A DNA stretch of 25,478 nt from CAZAJS01 sp964485635. GTDB lineage: Bacteria; Pseudomonadota; Gammaproteobacteria; Francisellales; Francisellaceae. Positions 1 through 7,184 of this stretch are shown in pieces. Within the stretch, counting starts at the first letter, position 1, and the number at the start of each line of letters is the position of its first letter. The stretch covers positions 1-25,478 of the forward strand of contig CAZAJS010000011.1 of the NCBI GenBank assembly GCA_964485635.1, in the 5' to 3' direction. The translations under genes and the position numbers were made by a program. The notes beneath the pieces are model-generated. The model saw only the letters and a program-made list of their open reading frames with translations, ran no database searches and was not told the origin of the DNA.

Positions 1-122
1 ATTATTTTTGTAAAAAAGAGCAGCTTAAAAATGGCATTATTGGTTGTGGTTAGCTACGTTATTTTTATTTTGTAGATCAAAATAATTTTCAGTTAATTTT
101 AAAAGATATTGATAATCAAGAT

Positions 123-1052
123 ATGGCTAAACGCATTAAATCAAATTTACCATCAAGTGGTAATGCTGCTCCTTATGGCATTAATGGAGAAGAATTAAAT
201 GAGCGTGAAACACAAATTGTTAGCCTGTTAGAACAATATTCTATTGATCAAGGTGTTTGGGATTGTTTATGTCAAGAGATGAGAAAAGAATCTTTTAATG
301 TCGATATTACGAACTGTAATATGGCTGATTTTTTAAAAGGATATGTTAAAATTGATCAATGCGCTTTCGAAGTTTTATGCGAAGCTCAATTAAATCAAAA
401 ATCTGATCAATCAACTGATACTGAATTAATAAAGATGTATTCAAAAGGAAAAGTTTCAGAAAAAAATATAGAAAATATTAAGCTTATTGCAGGCACCTGT
501 CAAATCGCTAATCGCTATGAACGAGGTAATTTATCTGAATTTTTGGATAATTCAAAAAGTCTAAATGATTGTAAAGATATTCCTGATTTTGATAAATTAA
601 TAAGAAAAGAAACGTTCTCATACTCAAATGACCTAAATTTTCAGCAAAGTTTGTTGAGTGAAGTTATAAAAAATATTCAAAGCCATTTAGAGTCAAGACT
701 AAAACAGATTAGCAATAGATTGCTGATTATTGTTTATTGTCTAATACTAATTCAAAAGGATTTTAATCAGGAAATTTTGGAAAGCATCAAAAAAGAATTT
801 ACACAACGAAAAGAACTCCCGGAAATGAAATGTTTTTTAAATAAGATAAATGATCAAACAAAAACAAGTAATCCAAATAATTTTTTAGATATTTGCCAAC
901 CTAATTTGTTTTTATTTATACAACCAGATATATCATTTGATGATTTTTTGAACAAGCCTATCGCTGATGTTTTTCAATTAAATCGCATTAAAGAATTAGA
1001 TCGGGAGCATGGTAATTTATTAAATTTCACGCAAGAAAGAGATACTCAGTAG
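123..1052 (+). CDS. Hypothetical protein, unrecognised, AT-rich
   Basis: I do not recognise this 309-residue protein. It looks mostly helical and charged, with no signal peptide and no clear catalytic motif. The one strongly hydrophobic stretch (about residues 199-212) is short and flanked by charged residues, so more likely a buried helix than a membrane anchor. Base composition is visibly AT-richer than the core genes further right, as in the three genes after it, which suggests a shared acquired segment. The ATG at 123 is the first in-frame start, but no Shine-Dalgarno sequence stands in front of it, so the start is uncertain. It is separated from the next gene by about 135 bases and need not be part of that operon. 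It could be a defence, effector or prophage remnant gene; nothing visible decides between these. Confidence 0.65.
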   Translation: MAKRIKSNLPSSGNAAPYGINGEELNERETQIVSLLEQYSIDQGVWDCLCQEMRKESFNVDITNCNMADFLKGYVKIDQCAFEVLCEAQLNQKSDQSTDTELIKMYSKGKVSEKNIENIKLIAGTCQIANRYERGNLSEFLDNSKSLNDCKDIPDFDKLIRKETFSYSNDLNFQQSLLSEVIKNIQSHLESRLKQISNRLLIIVYCLILIQKDFNQEILESIKKEFTQRKELPEMKCFLNKINDQTKTSNPNNFLDICQPNLFLFIQPDISFDDFLNKPIADVFQLNRIKELDREHGNLLNFTQERDTQ

Positions 1053-1065
1053 TTTGCCTATTTAA

Positions 1066-1094
1066 TTGACATTGCCAGCCGTTAGATACATTGT
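1066..1094 (+). promoter_or_regulatory. Possible promoter ahead of the ImmA-type peptidase
   Basis: A perfect TTGACA (1066-1071) is followed after 17 bases by CATTGT (1089-1094), a poor -10 matching only three positions. It lies in the 136-base gap before the peptidase gene. The -35 is good, the -10 is not, so this is tentative. Confidence 0.22.
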
Positions 1095-1188
1095 TTAGCA
1101 TCTGGTGGTTATGGCATACTATTACCGCAACAATACTGCGTTGTGCAACTAAATTTTTAAATAATGCAATGCATGGCAGGTGATTAAA

Positions 1189-1728
1189 ATGAGTCAGATA
1201 CCATTTGATGACATTGAGCAAAAAGCGAATGAAGTTTTAAATTGTTTACGTCAAGAGAAGCAGTTTAAGTATCCGGTGCCAGTAAAGCCGATTGCTAAGA
1301 TTATCAAAAACAAGGCCGGTATGGATTTGATTCGTTTTTGCCATCTACATGATCATCACAGTGGGAAAATTGAGTTTTTTCAAAATAACAAAGCAGTCGA
1401 TATTTATATCAACCCTAGTGAGTCAATTGTTCGACAAAGGTTTACTTTATTTCATGAATTAGGACATTGTTTGTTACACAAAGGGAATAATGGAGTGTTA
1501 CATCGAACATTTCAATACTCAACCCAGCGACATGAGTTAGAAGCCAATCACTTCGCTGCTTGTATTTTGATGCCCAAAGAAGACTTTATTGAACAATACA
1601 AGGTGTTAAACGGAAATTTAACGGTACTGGCTCGTCTTTTTAATGTGTCTCGCCCAGCAGTGGCATTTCGGGCAGATTATTTATTTGAAGGCAATGATAG
1701 TGAGATTGGATTATTAGAAAATGAGTGA
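1189..1728 (+). CDS. ImmA/IrrE-family metallo-endopeptidase
   Basis: A 179-residue soluble protein with the zinc-protease motif HELGH at residues 89-93, followed by an ELEANxFAA segment with a likely third ligand at Glu116 or Glu118 and the usual LMP just after. This pattern is typical of ImmA/IrrE (COG2856) peptidases, which in known cases cleave an HTH repressor to derepress mobile elements or stress genes. The ATG at 1189 is preferred over an in-frame GTG at 1180 because an AGG-containing ribosome site (about 1178-1180) lies 8 bases before it. No HTH repressor, the usual partner, is encoded in this protein or next to it. Instead it overlaps the following membrane-protein gene by 8 bases (ATGAGTGA), which suggests translational coupling. 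Family call is firm; substrate is unknown. Confidence 0.9.
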   Translation: MSQIPFDDIEQKANEVLNCLRQEKQFKYPVPVKPIAKIIKNKAGMDLIRFCHLHDHHSGKIEFFQNNKAVDIYINPSESIVRQRFTLFHELGHCLLHKGNNGVLHRTFQYSTQRHELEANHFAACILMPKEDFIEQYKVLNGNLTVLARLFNVSRPAVAFRADYLFEGNDSEIGLLENE

Positions 1729-2092
1729 ACAAAAGGGGCAAAATGATCCACTGGTTGAAAATTTTGCATTTTATCAAAAGCAAAAGTATTTAAAGCAAGG
1801 ATTAATTATGAAATGGGGGTGGCGTGCTGTTTACATCACCTGGGGGCTTGCGTTTTTGGTCGTTTTTTTTATTATTTTTTTAATGTTTTGCGGGAAACTA
1901 GAAGTTGAAGTGCATTATTGGCAGGTAAGTGTGCCAATTTTATCAGCTATGACGGTGTATGTTTTATCTGCACCTATTTTATTAATCCGCGGGGCGGTCA
2001 ATGCTAAGGATGAGATGAAAGATGATTTTTTGCAAATGACACAATACCCAGAAGCCCCAACGGTTGAGGTAGCAGACCAAGAGCAGGTGTGA
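1721..2092 (+). CDS. Small two-helix inner-membrane protein
   Basis: A 123-residue protein with a soluble, Gln/Lys-rich N-terminus of about 34 residues, two hydrophobic helices (about 36-57 and 68-89) joined by a short loop with several acidic residues, and an acidic C-terminal tail. No signal peptide is seen, and I do not recognise the family. It overlaps the metallopeptidase upstream by 8 bases and is followed at once by the DUF262 nuclease reading frame, so it very likely works with one or both. Plausible roles are a membrane anchor, a sensor, or a membrane-acting effector or its antidote; the sequence does not decide. The ATG is supported by the coupled overlap. Confidence 0.75.
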   Translation: MSEQKGQNDPLVENFAFYQKQKYLKQGLIMKWGWRAVYITWGLAFLVVFFIIFLMFCGKLEVEVHYWQVSVPILSAMTVYVLSAPILLIRGAVNAKDEMKDDFLQMTQYPEAPTVEVADQEQV

Positions 2093-2125
2093 GATATTGT
2101 ATTGATTTTTCAAAAAGGCTTTTTG

Positions 2126-2134
2126 TGCTAAAAT
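2126..2134 (+). promoter_or_regulatory. Extended -10 element before the DUF262 nuclease
   Basis: TGC followed by TAAAAT fits an extended -10 (TGn plus hexamer); no good -35 is seen. It would start transcription near 2141, upstream of the TTG start at 2173. It supports the shorter reading frame for the nuclease and would allow expression separate from the peptidase pair. Confidence 0.3.
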
Positions 2135-2172
2135 GTGATGGATTTAGTATTAGATGCATAAGGCCATTAACA

Positions 2173-4218
2173 TTGAGAGCAAGAGAAACCAATACGAAAG
2201 ATTTTTTAAGTGGTCCTGACACTAATTTTATTATTCCTGTTTACCAAAGAAATTATGACTGGCGGCAGGCTCAATGTGAAGATTTTGTTCAAGATATTGA
2301 AAGGTTAATCAACAGAGAAAGAAAAAGCCACTTTTTTGGGACTATTGTTTATATCAAAAATGATGATCCAATTTCAAATGATCATGATATTAAAGAATTC
2401 ATTGTTATTGATGGGCAACAAAGAATCACAACAATCATGCTGTTTTTAAAAGCCATTTATGATGTAAGCGATGATATTGATGAAAAAGAAGCAATAAAAG
2501 AAGATTTTTTGACAATTAAACGAAACAATAAGCTTAAACTCAAGCCGATTAAAAAGGATGATATTGTTTTTCAAAAATTATTAAATCATGAAGTCCTAGA
2601 CAAGCATGAAGACTCTCGGATTTATCATAATTATCAATTTTTTATTAGATATATCAAAAATTCACCATTTCAAGTAAAGCGCTACTTTTATGCACTTCGA
2701 AAATTATGGGTTGTTGCTATTGAATTACAACGAGAGCAAGATGATCCCCAATTAATTTTTGAAAGTATTAATTCAACGGGGGTATCACTGAGCCAAGCAG
2801 ATTTGATCCGCAATTTTATTTTGATGGATAAAAAGTATGATGAACAAAAACACTTATTTGAGACCTATTGGTCAAATATTGAAAAGTATTTGTTAAATGA
2901 AAATATATCTGCCTATGTTCGCGATTATTTAACAATGAAAGACAACCAAATCCCAAATCAAAAGGAAGTTTATTCTCAATTTAAACAATTTGTTTATTCG
3001 CGCGAGTTAAGTGCTGAAGCGCTACTCAAAGATTTGCTTTATCATGCGAAACATTATGGCCAGTTTTTATTTTTAAATGCTTCTAATCCAGCTATCAATC
3101 GCCTGTTACAAGAAATTCAAGACTTAAAGGTTACTGTATCTTATCCTTTTTTGTTACAGCTATTTCAAGATTATCAGGAGCAATTGATTGATGATCATAC
3201 CTTGATTGATTGTTTGCGGTTAATTCGAGATTATATTTTTCGTCGCTTAGTTTGTGGTTACAGTTCAAATGGATTAAATCAAGTATTTATGGCTTTATAC
3301 AAAGAGATGAAAGCGATGATGGTTCAGTATCAGCAAACTTATTATGATTGTTTAGCTGCCAGGCTATTACAAAAGCGAAATAATGCAATTTATCCGGATG
3401 ATCAGGAATTTAAATATTATTTTCTGGCCAGAAAAATGTATCAATTCAGTCATAAAAAATATTTGCTTTATCAATTGGAAAGCTATCAAAATAAAGAGGT
3501 GGTTCCATTAGAGGATTTGACAGTCGAGCACATTATGCCTCAAAAATTAACATCACAATGGTATGCTGATTTAGGGGATAAAGCAGATCAAATTCATGGA
3601 CAATTATTGCATACGATTGGCAATTTGACCTTAACGGGTTATAACGCAAATTTATCAAATAATGGATTTAAAGAAAAAAAGCATTTTTTATTTGACCATA
3701 GTGGGGTTAAGCTGAATAAATATTTTAAAAATATTGAATATTGGACACAAGAGGCGATTGAAACGAGAGGGCACTATTTATTTGACCATATTGCGGTGAA
3801 TATTTGGAGGTGTCCAAATATTCATGAGTCTTTAATATCAGAAACAATTGATAAATCTTATTATGACTTGAACGATAATGTTGAGGTAACAGGTAAAGAG
3901 TTAAGAAAAATTGAAATACAAAATGATGTTTTCTTTGTTAAAAGTTGGAAAAATGGATTCATGGCTTTTTGTAATGCCTTGTACCATATTGATCCATCTT
4001 GTTTTCGATCATTAATCAATGATAATGACTTTCATGGAAGAAAGCAGAGCATTATTAGTGATTGTCTTGATAATCAAAGAAAACCTGAGTCAATTAATGA
4101 CAATGTTTCAATTTATGTAGAAACCAATTTAAATGCAAATTCAATTTTTAATTATATGAAAATGATTGCAGAGAAATATAAATTTAAAGGAAGTGATATT
4201 GTTTTTTATTTTGATTGA
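2173..4218 (+). CDS. DUF262-DUF1524 (GmrSD/SspE-like) HNH nuclease
   Basis: A large single-chain protein of the DUF262 plus DUF1524 type seen in Type IV restriction enzymes (GmrSD, BrxU) and in SspE. The DUF262 part shows IPVYQRNYDW (about residues 21-30 counted from the TTG at 2173) and the IDGQQR motif (about 79-84), associated with nucleotide binding. The DUF1524 part shows the HNH-like VEHIMPQ (about 451-457), GNLTLTGYNANLS and FKEKK (to about 504). A C-terminal tail of about 120 residues follows, with a WKNGF...YVETNLNANS pattern I have seen, from memory, on other DUF262 proteins. The open frame extends to a GTG at 2089 that overlaps the previous stop (GTGA), giving 709 residues. The TTG is preferred because family members begin about 20 residues before the YQR motif, and AAGG precedes it. 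No ssp or BREX genes are visible, so modified phage DNA as target is inference. AT-rich, likely acquired. Confidence 0.88.
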   Translation: MRARETNTKDFLSGPDTNFIIPVYQRNYDWRQAQCEDFVQDIERLINRERKSHFFGTIVYIKNDDPISNDHDIKEFIVIDGQQRITTIMLFLKAIYDVSDDIDEKEAIKEDFLTIKRNNKLKLKPIKKDDIVFQKLLNHEVLDKHEDSRIYHNYQFFIRYIKNSPFQVKRYFYALRKLWVVAIELQREQDDPQLIFESINSTGVSLSQADLIRNFILMDKKYDEQKHLFETYWSNIEKYLLNENISAYVRDYLTMKDNQIPNQKEVYSQFKQFVYSRELSAEALLKDLLYHAKHYGQFLFLNASNPAINRLLQEIQDLKVTVSYPFLLQLFQDYQEQLIDDHTLIDCLRLIRDYIFRRLVCGYSSNGLNQVFMALYKEMKAMMVQYQQTYYDCLAARLLQKRNNAIYPDDQEFKYYFLARKMYQFSHKKYLLYQLESYQNKEVVPLEDLTVEHIMPQKLTSQWYADLGDKADQIHGQLLHTIGNLTLTGYNANLSNNGFKEKKHFLFDHSGVKLNKYFKNIEYWTQEAIETRGHYLFDHIAVNIWRCPNIHESLISETIDKSYYDLNDNVEVTGKELRKIEIQNDVFFVKSWKNGFMAFCNALYHIDPSCFRSLINDNDFHGRKQSIISDCLDNQRKPESINDNVSIYVETNLNANSIFNYMKMIAEKYKFKGSDIVFYFD

Positions 4219-4276
4219 TTCTAAATGATAGAATATCAGTTCTTGTGAATTAAGAGGCCGTATTAAAAGAAGGCTG

Positions 4277-4300
4277 GATTAAAAAACAACCATTTTAATC
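4277..4300. repeat. Inverted repeat upstream of the lipoprotein promoter
   Basis: GATTAAAA (4277-4284) and TTTTAATC (4293-4300) form a perfect 8-base inverted repeat around an 8-base spacer. It sits just upstream of the extended -10 at 4317 and covers the place where a -35 would be, so it could be an operator. It has no U tract and is too AT-rich to be a convincing terminator. Confidence 0.4.
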
Positions 4301-4316
4301 GATTACCTATCGCATT

Positions 4317-4325
4317 TGATACAAT
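4317..4325 (+). promoter_or_regulatory. Extended -10 promoter for the lipoprotein gene
   Basis: TGA followed by TACAAT (five of six to TATAAT) makes a good extended -10. No clear -35 is present at 17 bases, which extended -10 promoters can tolerate. Transcription would begin near 4332, leaving a leader of about 44 bases before the ATG at 4376. Confidence 0.42.
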
Positions 4326-4375
4326 AATACGCTATCCTATCTATCAAAATATGATCAAAAATTAGTAAATCAACA

Positions 4376-4687
4376 ATGTTAAAAAATCTTGCAATCACAC
4401 TGACCGTCGGTCTGCTAGCCGGATGCTCGGGGTATGAAAATCAGTATAGCCAAACCGTTCAACACAACTTTATTCAAAGCTGTGTCCGTCAATGTACGCC
4501 CGGGGCTGCCTCATCAGCGCAATGTCAAGCTTATTGCCAATGTGGCATGGATTACACCATGCAGCATTATCCTTATTCAACCTTTGCACAACTCAACATT
4601 GATATAATTAACCAGCGCCATACCGTTGAGAGTGAACAATTTCTCAATGAAATATTAAACGCTTGTGAATCGCATCTATCAAACTAA
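4376..4687 (+). CDS. Small Cys-rich outer-membrane or periplasmic lipoprotein
   Basis: A 103-residue predicted lipoprotein. The N-terminus has Lys3, a short hydrophobic core and a lipobox LLAGC, making Cys17 the acylated residue after signal peptidase II cleavage. Ser at +2 does not match the inner-membrane retention signal, so outer-membrane sorting is likely. The mature part has six more cysteines (36, 40, 50, 54, 56 and 97), arranged CxxxC, then CxxxCxC and one near the end, which could form three disulfides in the periplasm. The exact function is unknown. There is no obvious Shine-Dalgarno before the ATG. It is monocistronic and converges with tatD on the other strand. Confidence 0.8.
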   Translation: MLKNLAITLTVGLLAGCSGYENQYSQTVQHNFIQSCVRQCTPGAASSAQCQAYCQCGMDYTMQHYPYSTFAQLNIDIINQRHTVESEQFLNEILNACESHLSN

Positions 4688-4712
4688 AAACATGATATTT
4701 CAAATATCCATC

Positions 4713-4729
4713 AGATTGATAGGCAATCT
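4713..4729. terminator. Weak bidirectional hairpin between lipoprotein gene and tatD
   Basis: AGATTG (4713-4718) and CAATCT (4724-4729) form a 6-base stem with a 5-base loop between two convergent stops. On the plus strand it is followed by only a short run of T. A second small palindrome (GATATTT, C, AAATATC) lies just before it. Position fits a shared terminator, but the stem is weak. Confidence 0.3.
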
Positions 4730-5506
4730 TTAAGGTAATTGAAACAATCGCTTGGCATTATCAGTGGTTGTTTGGGCAATGGCTTGAAATGATGTGCCGC
4801 GTAATTCGGCTAAAAAGGCTGCAGTATGTGGCACATAAAAAGGGTAATTGGTTTTGCCACGCTTCGGCACCGGCGCTAAATAGGGGGCATCTGTTTCCAC
4901 TAAGAGTCGATCCGCAGGGACTTTTTGGGCGACTTGCTGAATTGACTGGGCATTTTTAAAGGTCACAATGCCCGAAAAAGCAATATAAAAACCCATATCT
5001 AACGCTTGTTTGGCCATCTCCCAATCTTCAGTAAAACAATGCATCACACCGCCACAATCTTGGGCCTGTTCATTGCGCATAATGGCCAGAGTGTCGGCCT
5101 TAGCCGCACGGGTATGAATCACTACCGGTTTCTTTAAATGCCGGCCAATTTGGATCTGTTCGCTAAAACGCCGCTGTTGATCAGCAATAGTTGCCGCATC
5201 ATTATAATGATAATCTAATCCCGTCTCACCAATGCCAACGCATTTATCATGGGTTGCTTTTGCGATTAAAGCATCCATTGAAGGGTAGACATCTTCAAAC
5301 TCACTTGGATGGATCCCAGCAGTGAAAAAAACCGGATCATGAGTATCGGCAATTGCTTGAATCGTATCAAGCTCAGACCATTCCACGCCAATCGTGATGA
5401 GTTTTTCAACGCCTTCATTTTGTGCTTTTTGAATAATCGTGCCAACATCCGGATAGTCATCTGTCAGCTTTAAGTAATTTAAATGACAATGTGAATCAAT
5501 CAACAT
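4730..5506 (-). CDS. TatD-family metal-dependent DNase (YcfH-like)
   Basis: A 258-residue TatD-family hydrolase, the usual full length. Metal ligands and catalytic residues of the TIM-barrel fold are all present: DSHCHL (His6, His8), GETGLD (Glu94), HTR (His131), MHCF (His156) and ETDAPYL (Asp206). The family cuts DNA from the 3' end and is cytosolic; the YcfH branch is often encoded in housekeeping clusters. The start is supported by a strong AAAGGAG six bases upstream. It lies 47 bases after hpt on the same strand, so the two are probably co-transcribed. In many Gammaproteobacteria tatD follows holB-pilZ; here pilZ is found about 7 kb away instead. Precise substrate remains uncertain, as for the family. 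Confidence 0.93.
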   Translation of the reverse strand: MLIDSHCHLNYLKLTDDYPDVGTIIQKAQNEGVEKLITIGVEWSELDTIQAIADTHDPVFFTAGIHPSEFEDVYPSMDALIAKATHDKCVGIGETGLDYHYNDAATIADQQRRFSEQIQIGRHLKKPVVIHTRAAKADTLAIMRNEQAQDCGGVMHCFTEDWEMAKQALDMGFYIAFSGIVTFKNAQSIQQVAQKVPADRLLVETDAPYLAPVPKRGKTNYPFYVPHTAAFLAELRGTSFQAIAQTTTDNAKRLFQLP

Positions 5507-5553
5507 CGTTGACTCCTTTAACAGATTGTATGTGCTTCAATTTGATGATTCAA

Positions 5554-6117
5554 TTAGATCATATGTTTTGGATCAACAGCATAAATCGCTGGGACATTAC
5601 GGAAATAACCATGATAGTCTAGGCCGCAACCATAGACAAAATAATCACCAATGGTCAAACCAGCGTAGCCAGCTTCTCGAAGTCCATTGCTTGCACGGTT
5701 GACTTGTTTATCAAGCAAAACGGCTGTGATGATGCGTCCGGCGCCTAGACTTTCAAAGTAACGAACCGATTCGCCTAAGGTTATACCGCCATCTAAAATA
5801 TCATCACAAATAACCACGGTACGATTTTGGGGATTGATATTCGGTGATTTAATCCAAGTTAACTGATCACCTTGATAATTATTGCCATAACGGCTTGCTT
5901 GCACATAATCAATTTGCAAAGGAAAGTTTAAACGTTTGGTTAACTCAGCTGTGGCAAATAATCCACCATTCATTAAACAAACAAAAATAGGATTCTCATC
6001 TTGCAAATCACGGGTAATTGCTTCGGCCATTTGATCATAAGCATGACTGATTTGTGATGGGGTGATCAACAATTTGGCATGTTGGTGGACTTCTTTAACA
6101 AATTCAGGTGACATCAT
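5554..6117 (-). CDS. hpt: Hypoxanthine-guanine phosphoribosyltransferase
   Basis: A 187-residue purine-salvage phosphoribosyltransferase that joins hypoxanthine or guanine to PRPP to give IMP or GMP in the cytosol. The PRPP loop VVICDDILDGG is at residues 101-111 and the oxyanion-side MNGG at 49-52. The hood region and the length match the proteobacterial hypoxanthine-guanine PRTases rather than xanthine PRTase or adenine PRTase. Two ATG codons stand in tandem at the start; no clear ribosome site separates them. It is the first gene of an hpt-tatD pair and is divergent from the DUF2797 gene, with a 102-base shared promoter region. Confidence 0.92.
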   Translation of the reverse strand: MMSPEFVKEVHQHAKLLITPSQISHAYDQMAEAITRDLQDENPIFVCLMNGGLFATAELTKRLNFPLQIDYVQASRYGNNYQGDQLTWIKSPNINPQNRTVVICDDILDGGITLGESVRYFESLGAGRIITAVLLDKQVNRASNGLREAGYAGLTIGDYFVYGCGLDYHGYFRNVPAIYAVDPKHMI

Positions 6118-6136
6118 GATTGGTTTAAAATTTACT

Positions 6137-6166
6137 TTGTTAACGTAGCGGTTATGTTACCATTAT
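6137..6166 (+). promoter_or_regulatory. Possible promoter for the DUF2797 gene
   Basis: TTGTTA (6137-6142), an 18-base spacer and CATTAT (6161-6166), each four of six. It overlaps the proposed hpt promoter on the other strand, so the two would compete for polymerase if both are real. Confidence 0.25.
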
Positions 6167-6183
6167 TAAGCAATACTTTTGAA
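6154..6183 (-). promoter_or_regulatory. Probable hpt promoter
   Basis: Read on the minus strand: TTCAAA (6178-6183), an 18-base spacer, then TAACAT (6154-6159) preceded by TGG, an extended -10. Both hexamers match four of six positions. The leader to the hpt ATG would be about 30 bases. Confidence 0.35.
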
Positions 6184-6219
6184 CCATTTTATTACTGTTT
6201 TTACTAAGGAAATTATTCA

Positions 6220-7047
6220 ATGCATCAGACTCAGCATTTTCTAAAAAAAATGACCGTCACACTTGATGATAACGGACAAGCTGTTTATCAAAGTGGCCAG
6301 ATCACATTCAATGAACATTTAGGTCAATTTGTCACATTGACCCATACTGGAAAAATTGCTTGTGTGGCTTGTGGACGGGGGATTAAAAAAACATTTAATC
6401 AAGGTTACTGTTTTCCTTGTGTCCGCTCATTGCCTGAATGTGATACCTGTATTATCAAACCAGAGCTGTGCCATTATGCCCAAGGCACCTGTCGTGATCC
6501 CTCATGGGGTCAGGCTCATTGCTTAAAACCACATGTCGTGTATTTGGCCAATACTGGACAAATCAAAGTTGGCATTACGCGTCAACGGAATATTCCAACA
6601 CGTTGGCTTGATCAAGGGGCGACTCAAGCAATCCCGATTTTTCAAGTCGATCAACGTCTAGTCGCCGGTTTAGTCGAACAAGCATTAATGGCCCATATTG
6701 GTGATAAGACGAATTGGCGAACCATGCTTAAAGGCGGTGGAGGTGATGTTAATTTATCCGACTATCATGATAAGCTTGTCACGGCGGTGGCTGATGATAT
6801 TGCAGCATTACAATCTCGCTTTGGGCAAGCGGCGATTATGCCAATTACCCAGCCAGAGCAATATCAATTGAATTATCCGGTGATTGACTATCCGGTGAAA
6901 ATCAAAACGCATAATTTAGACAAAACGTCTCAGATTCAAGGTCGCTTGATGGGGGTGAAAGGACAATATTTAATGCTCGATACGGGTGTGATTAATATCC
7001 GTAAATTTGCTGGGTATGAATGCCACTGGAAAATTGAAAATTTGTAA
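6220..7047 (+). CDS. DUF2797 protein with zinc-ribbon-like cysteines
   Basis: A 275-residue cytosolic protein that matches the DUF2797 family of Gammaproteobacteria. The N-terminal third is cysteine-rich: CxxC pairs at 48/51, 64/67 and 74/77, then Cys84, Cys91 and Cys101, a pattern that should bind two zinc ions or a similar cluster. It is followed by VVYLANTGQIKVGITR (106-121), which resembles the first strands of the GIY-YIG nuclease fold, although the catalytic set cannot be confirmed by eye. The C-terminal part has no recognised motif. The function of the family is not established to my knowledge; nucleic-acid binding is inference from the domain pattern. The ATG has AAGGA nine bases upstream. 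It appears monocistronic, divergent from hpt. Confidence 0.85.
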   Translation: MHQTQHFLKKMTVTLDDNGQAVYQSGQITFNEHLGQFVTLTHTGKIACVACGRGIKKTFNQGYCFPCVRSLPECDTCIIKPELCHYAQGTCRDPSWGQAHCLKPHVVYLANTGQIKVGITRQRNIPTRWLDQGATQAIPIFQVDQRLVAGLVEQALMAHIGDKTNWRTMLKGGGGDVNLSDYHDKLVTAVADDIAALQSRFGQAAIMPITQPEQYQLNYPVIDYPVKIKTHNLDKTSQIQGRLMGVKGQYLMLDTGVINIRKFAGYECHWKIENL

Positions 7048-7073
7048 AAATAGTAGCATTTTTAAATAAAAAA

Positions 7074-7102
7074 TAGATTTATATCAAAAAATCGACTATA
7101 AT
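7074..7102 (+). promoter_or_regulatory. Promoter of the unrecognised gene at 7185
   Basis: A perfect TATAAT (7097-7102) is preceded at 17 bases by TAGATT (7074-7079), three of six to the -35 consensus. Transcription would start near 7109, giving a leader of about 75 bases that contains the hairpin at 7126-7140. Confidence 0.55.
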
Positions 7103-7125
7103 AGTAATAAGGCGGTCAGGTCTCC

Positions 7126-7140
7126 CTGTCATTGTGACAG
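7126..7140 (+). promoter_or_regulatory. Leader hairpin or operator palindrome
   Basis: CTGTCA-TTG-TGACAG is a perfect 6-base inverted repeat with a 3-base centre, about 17 bases downstream of the predicted transcription start and 45 bases before the ATG at 7185. As DNA it looks like a dimeric repressor site; as RNA it is a tight hairpin. No U tract follows, so it is not an intrinsic terminator. Confidence 0.42.
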
Positions 7141-7184
7141 CCGATGATGATTATTTCAGCAACGAACTATTAAGGATCGATAAA

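Noticed and set aside
1..75. Short open frames running off the left edge (one ends with a stop at 51-53, another at 73-75)
   Set aside because: Too few codons to recognise a protein end or choose a frame; either could be the tail of a gene outside the window.
1027..1221. Minus-strand ORF across the gap before the ImmA-type gene
   Set aside because: No ribosome site, no family resemblance, and it overlaps the starts and ends of plus-strand genes.
4219..4375. Small gene, tRNA or attachment site at the right boundary of the AT-rich island
   Set aside because: No cloverleaf, no ORF of note and no direct repeat with the left end of the window were seen; only the inverted repeat and promoter listed.
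7126..7140. CTGT...ACAG palindrome as a LexA SOS box
   Set aside because: The spacing is 7 bases rather than 8 and the centre is not AT-alternating; treated as an unknown operator or hairpin.
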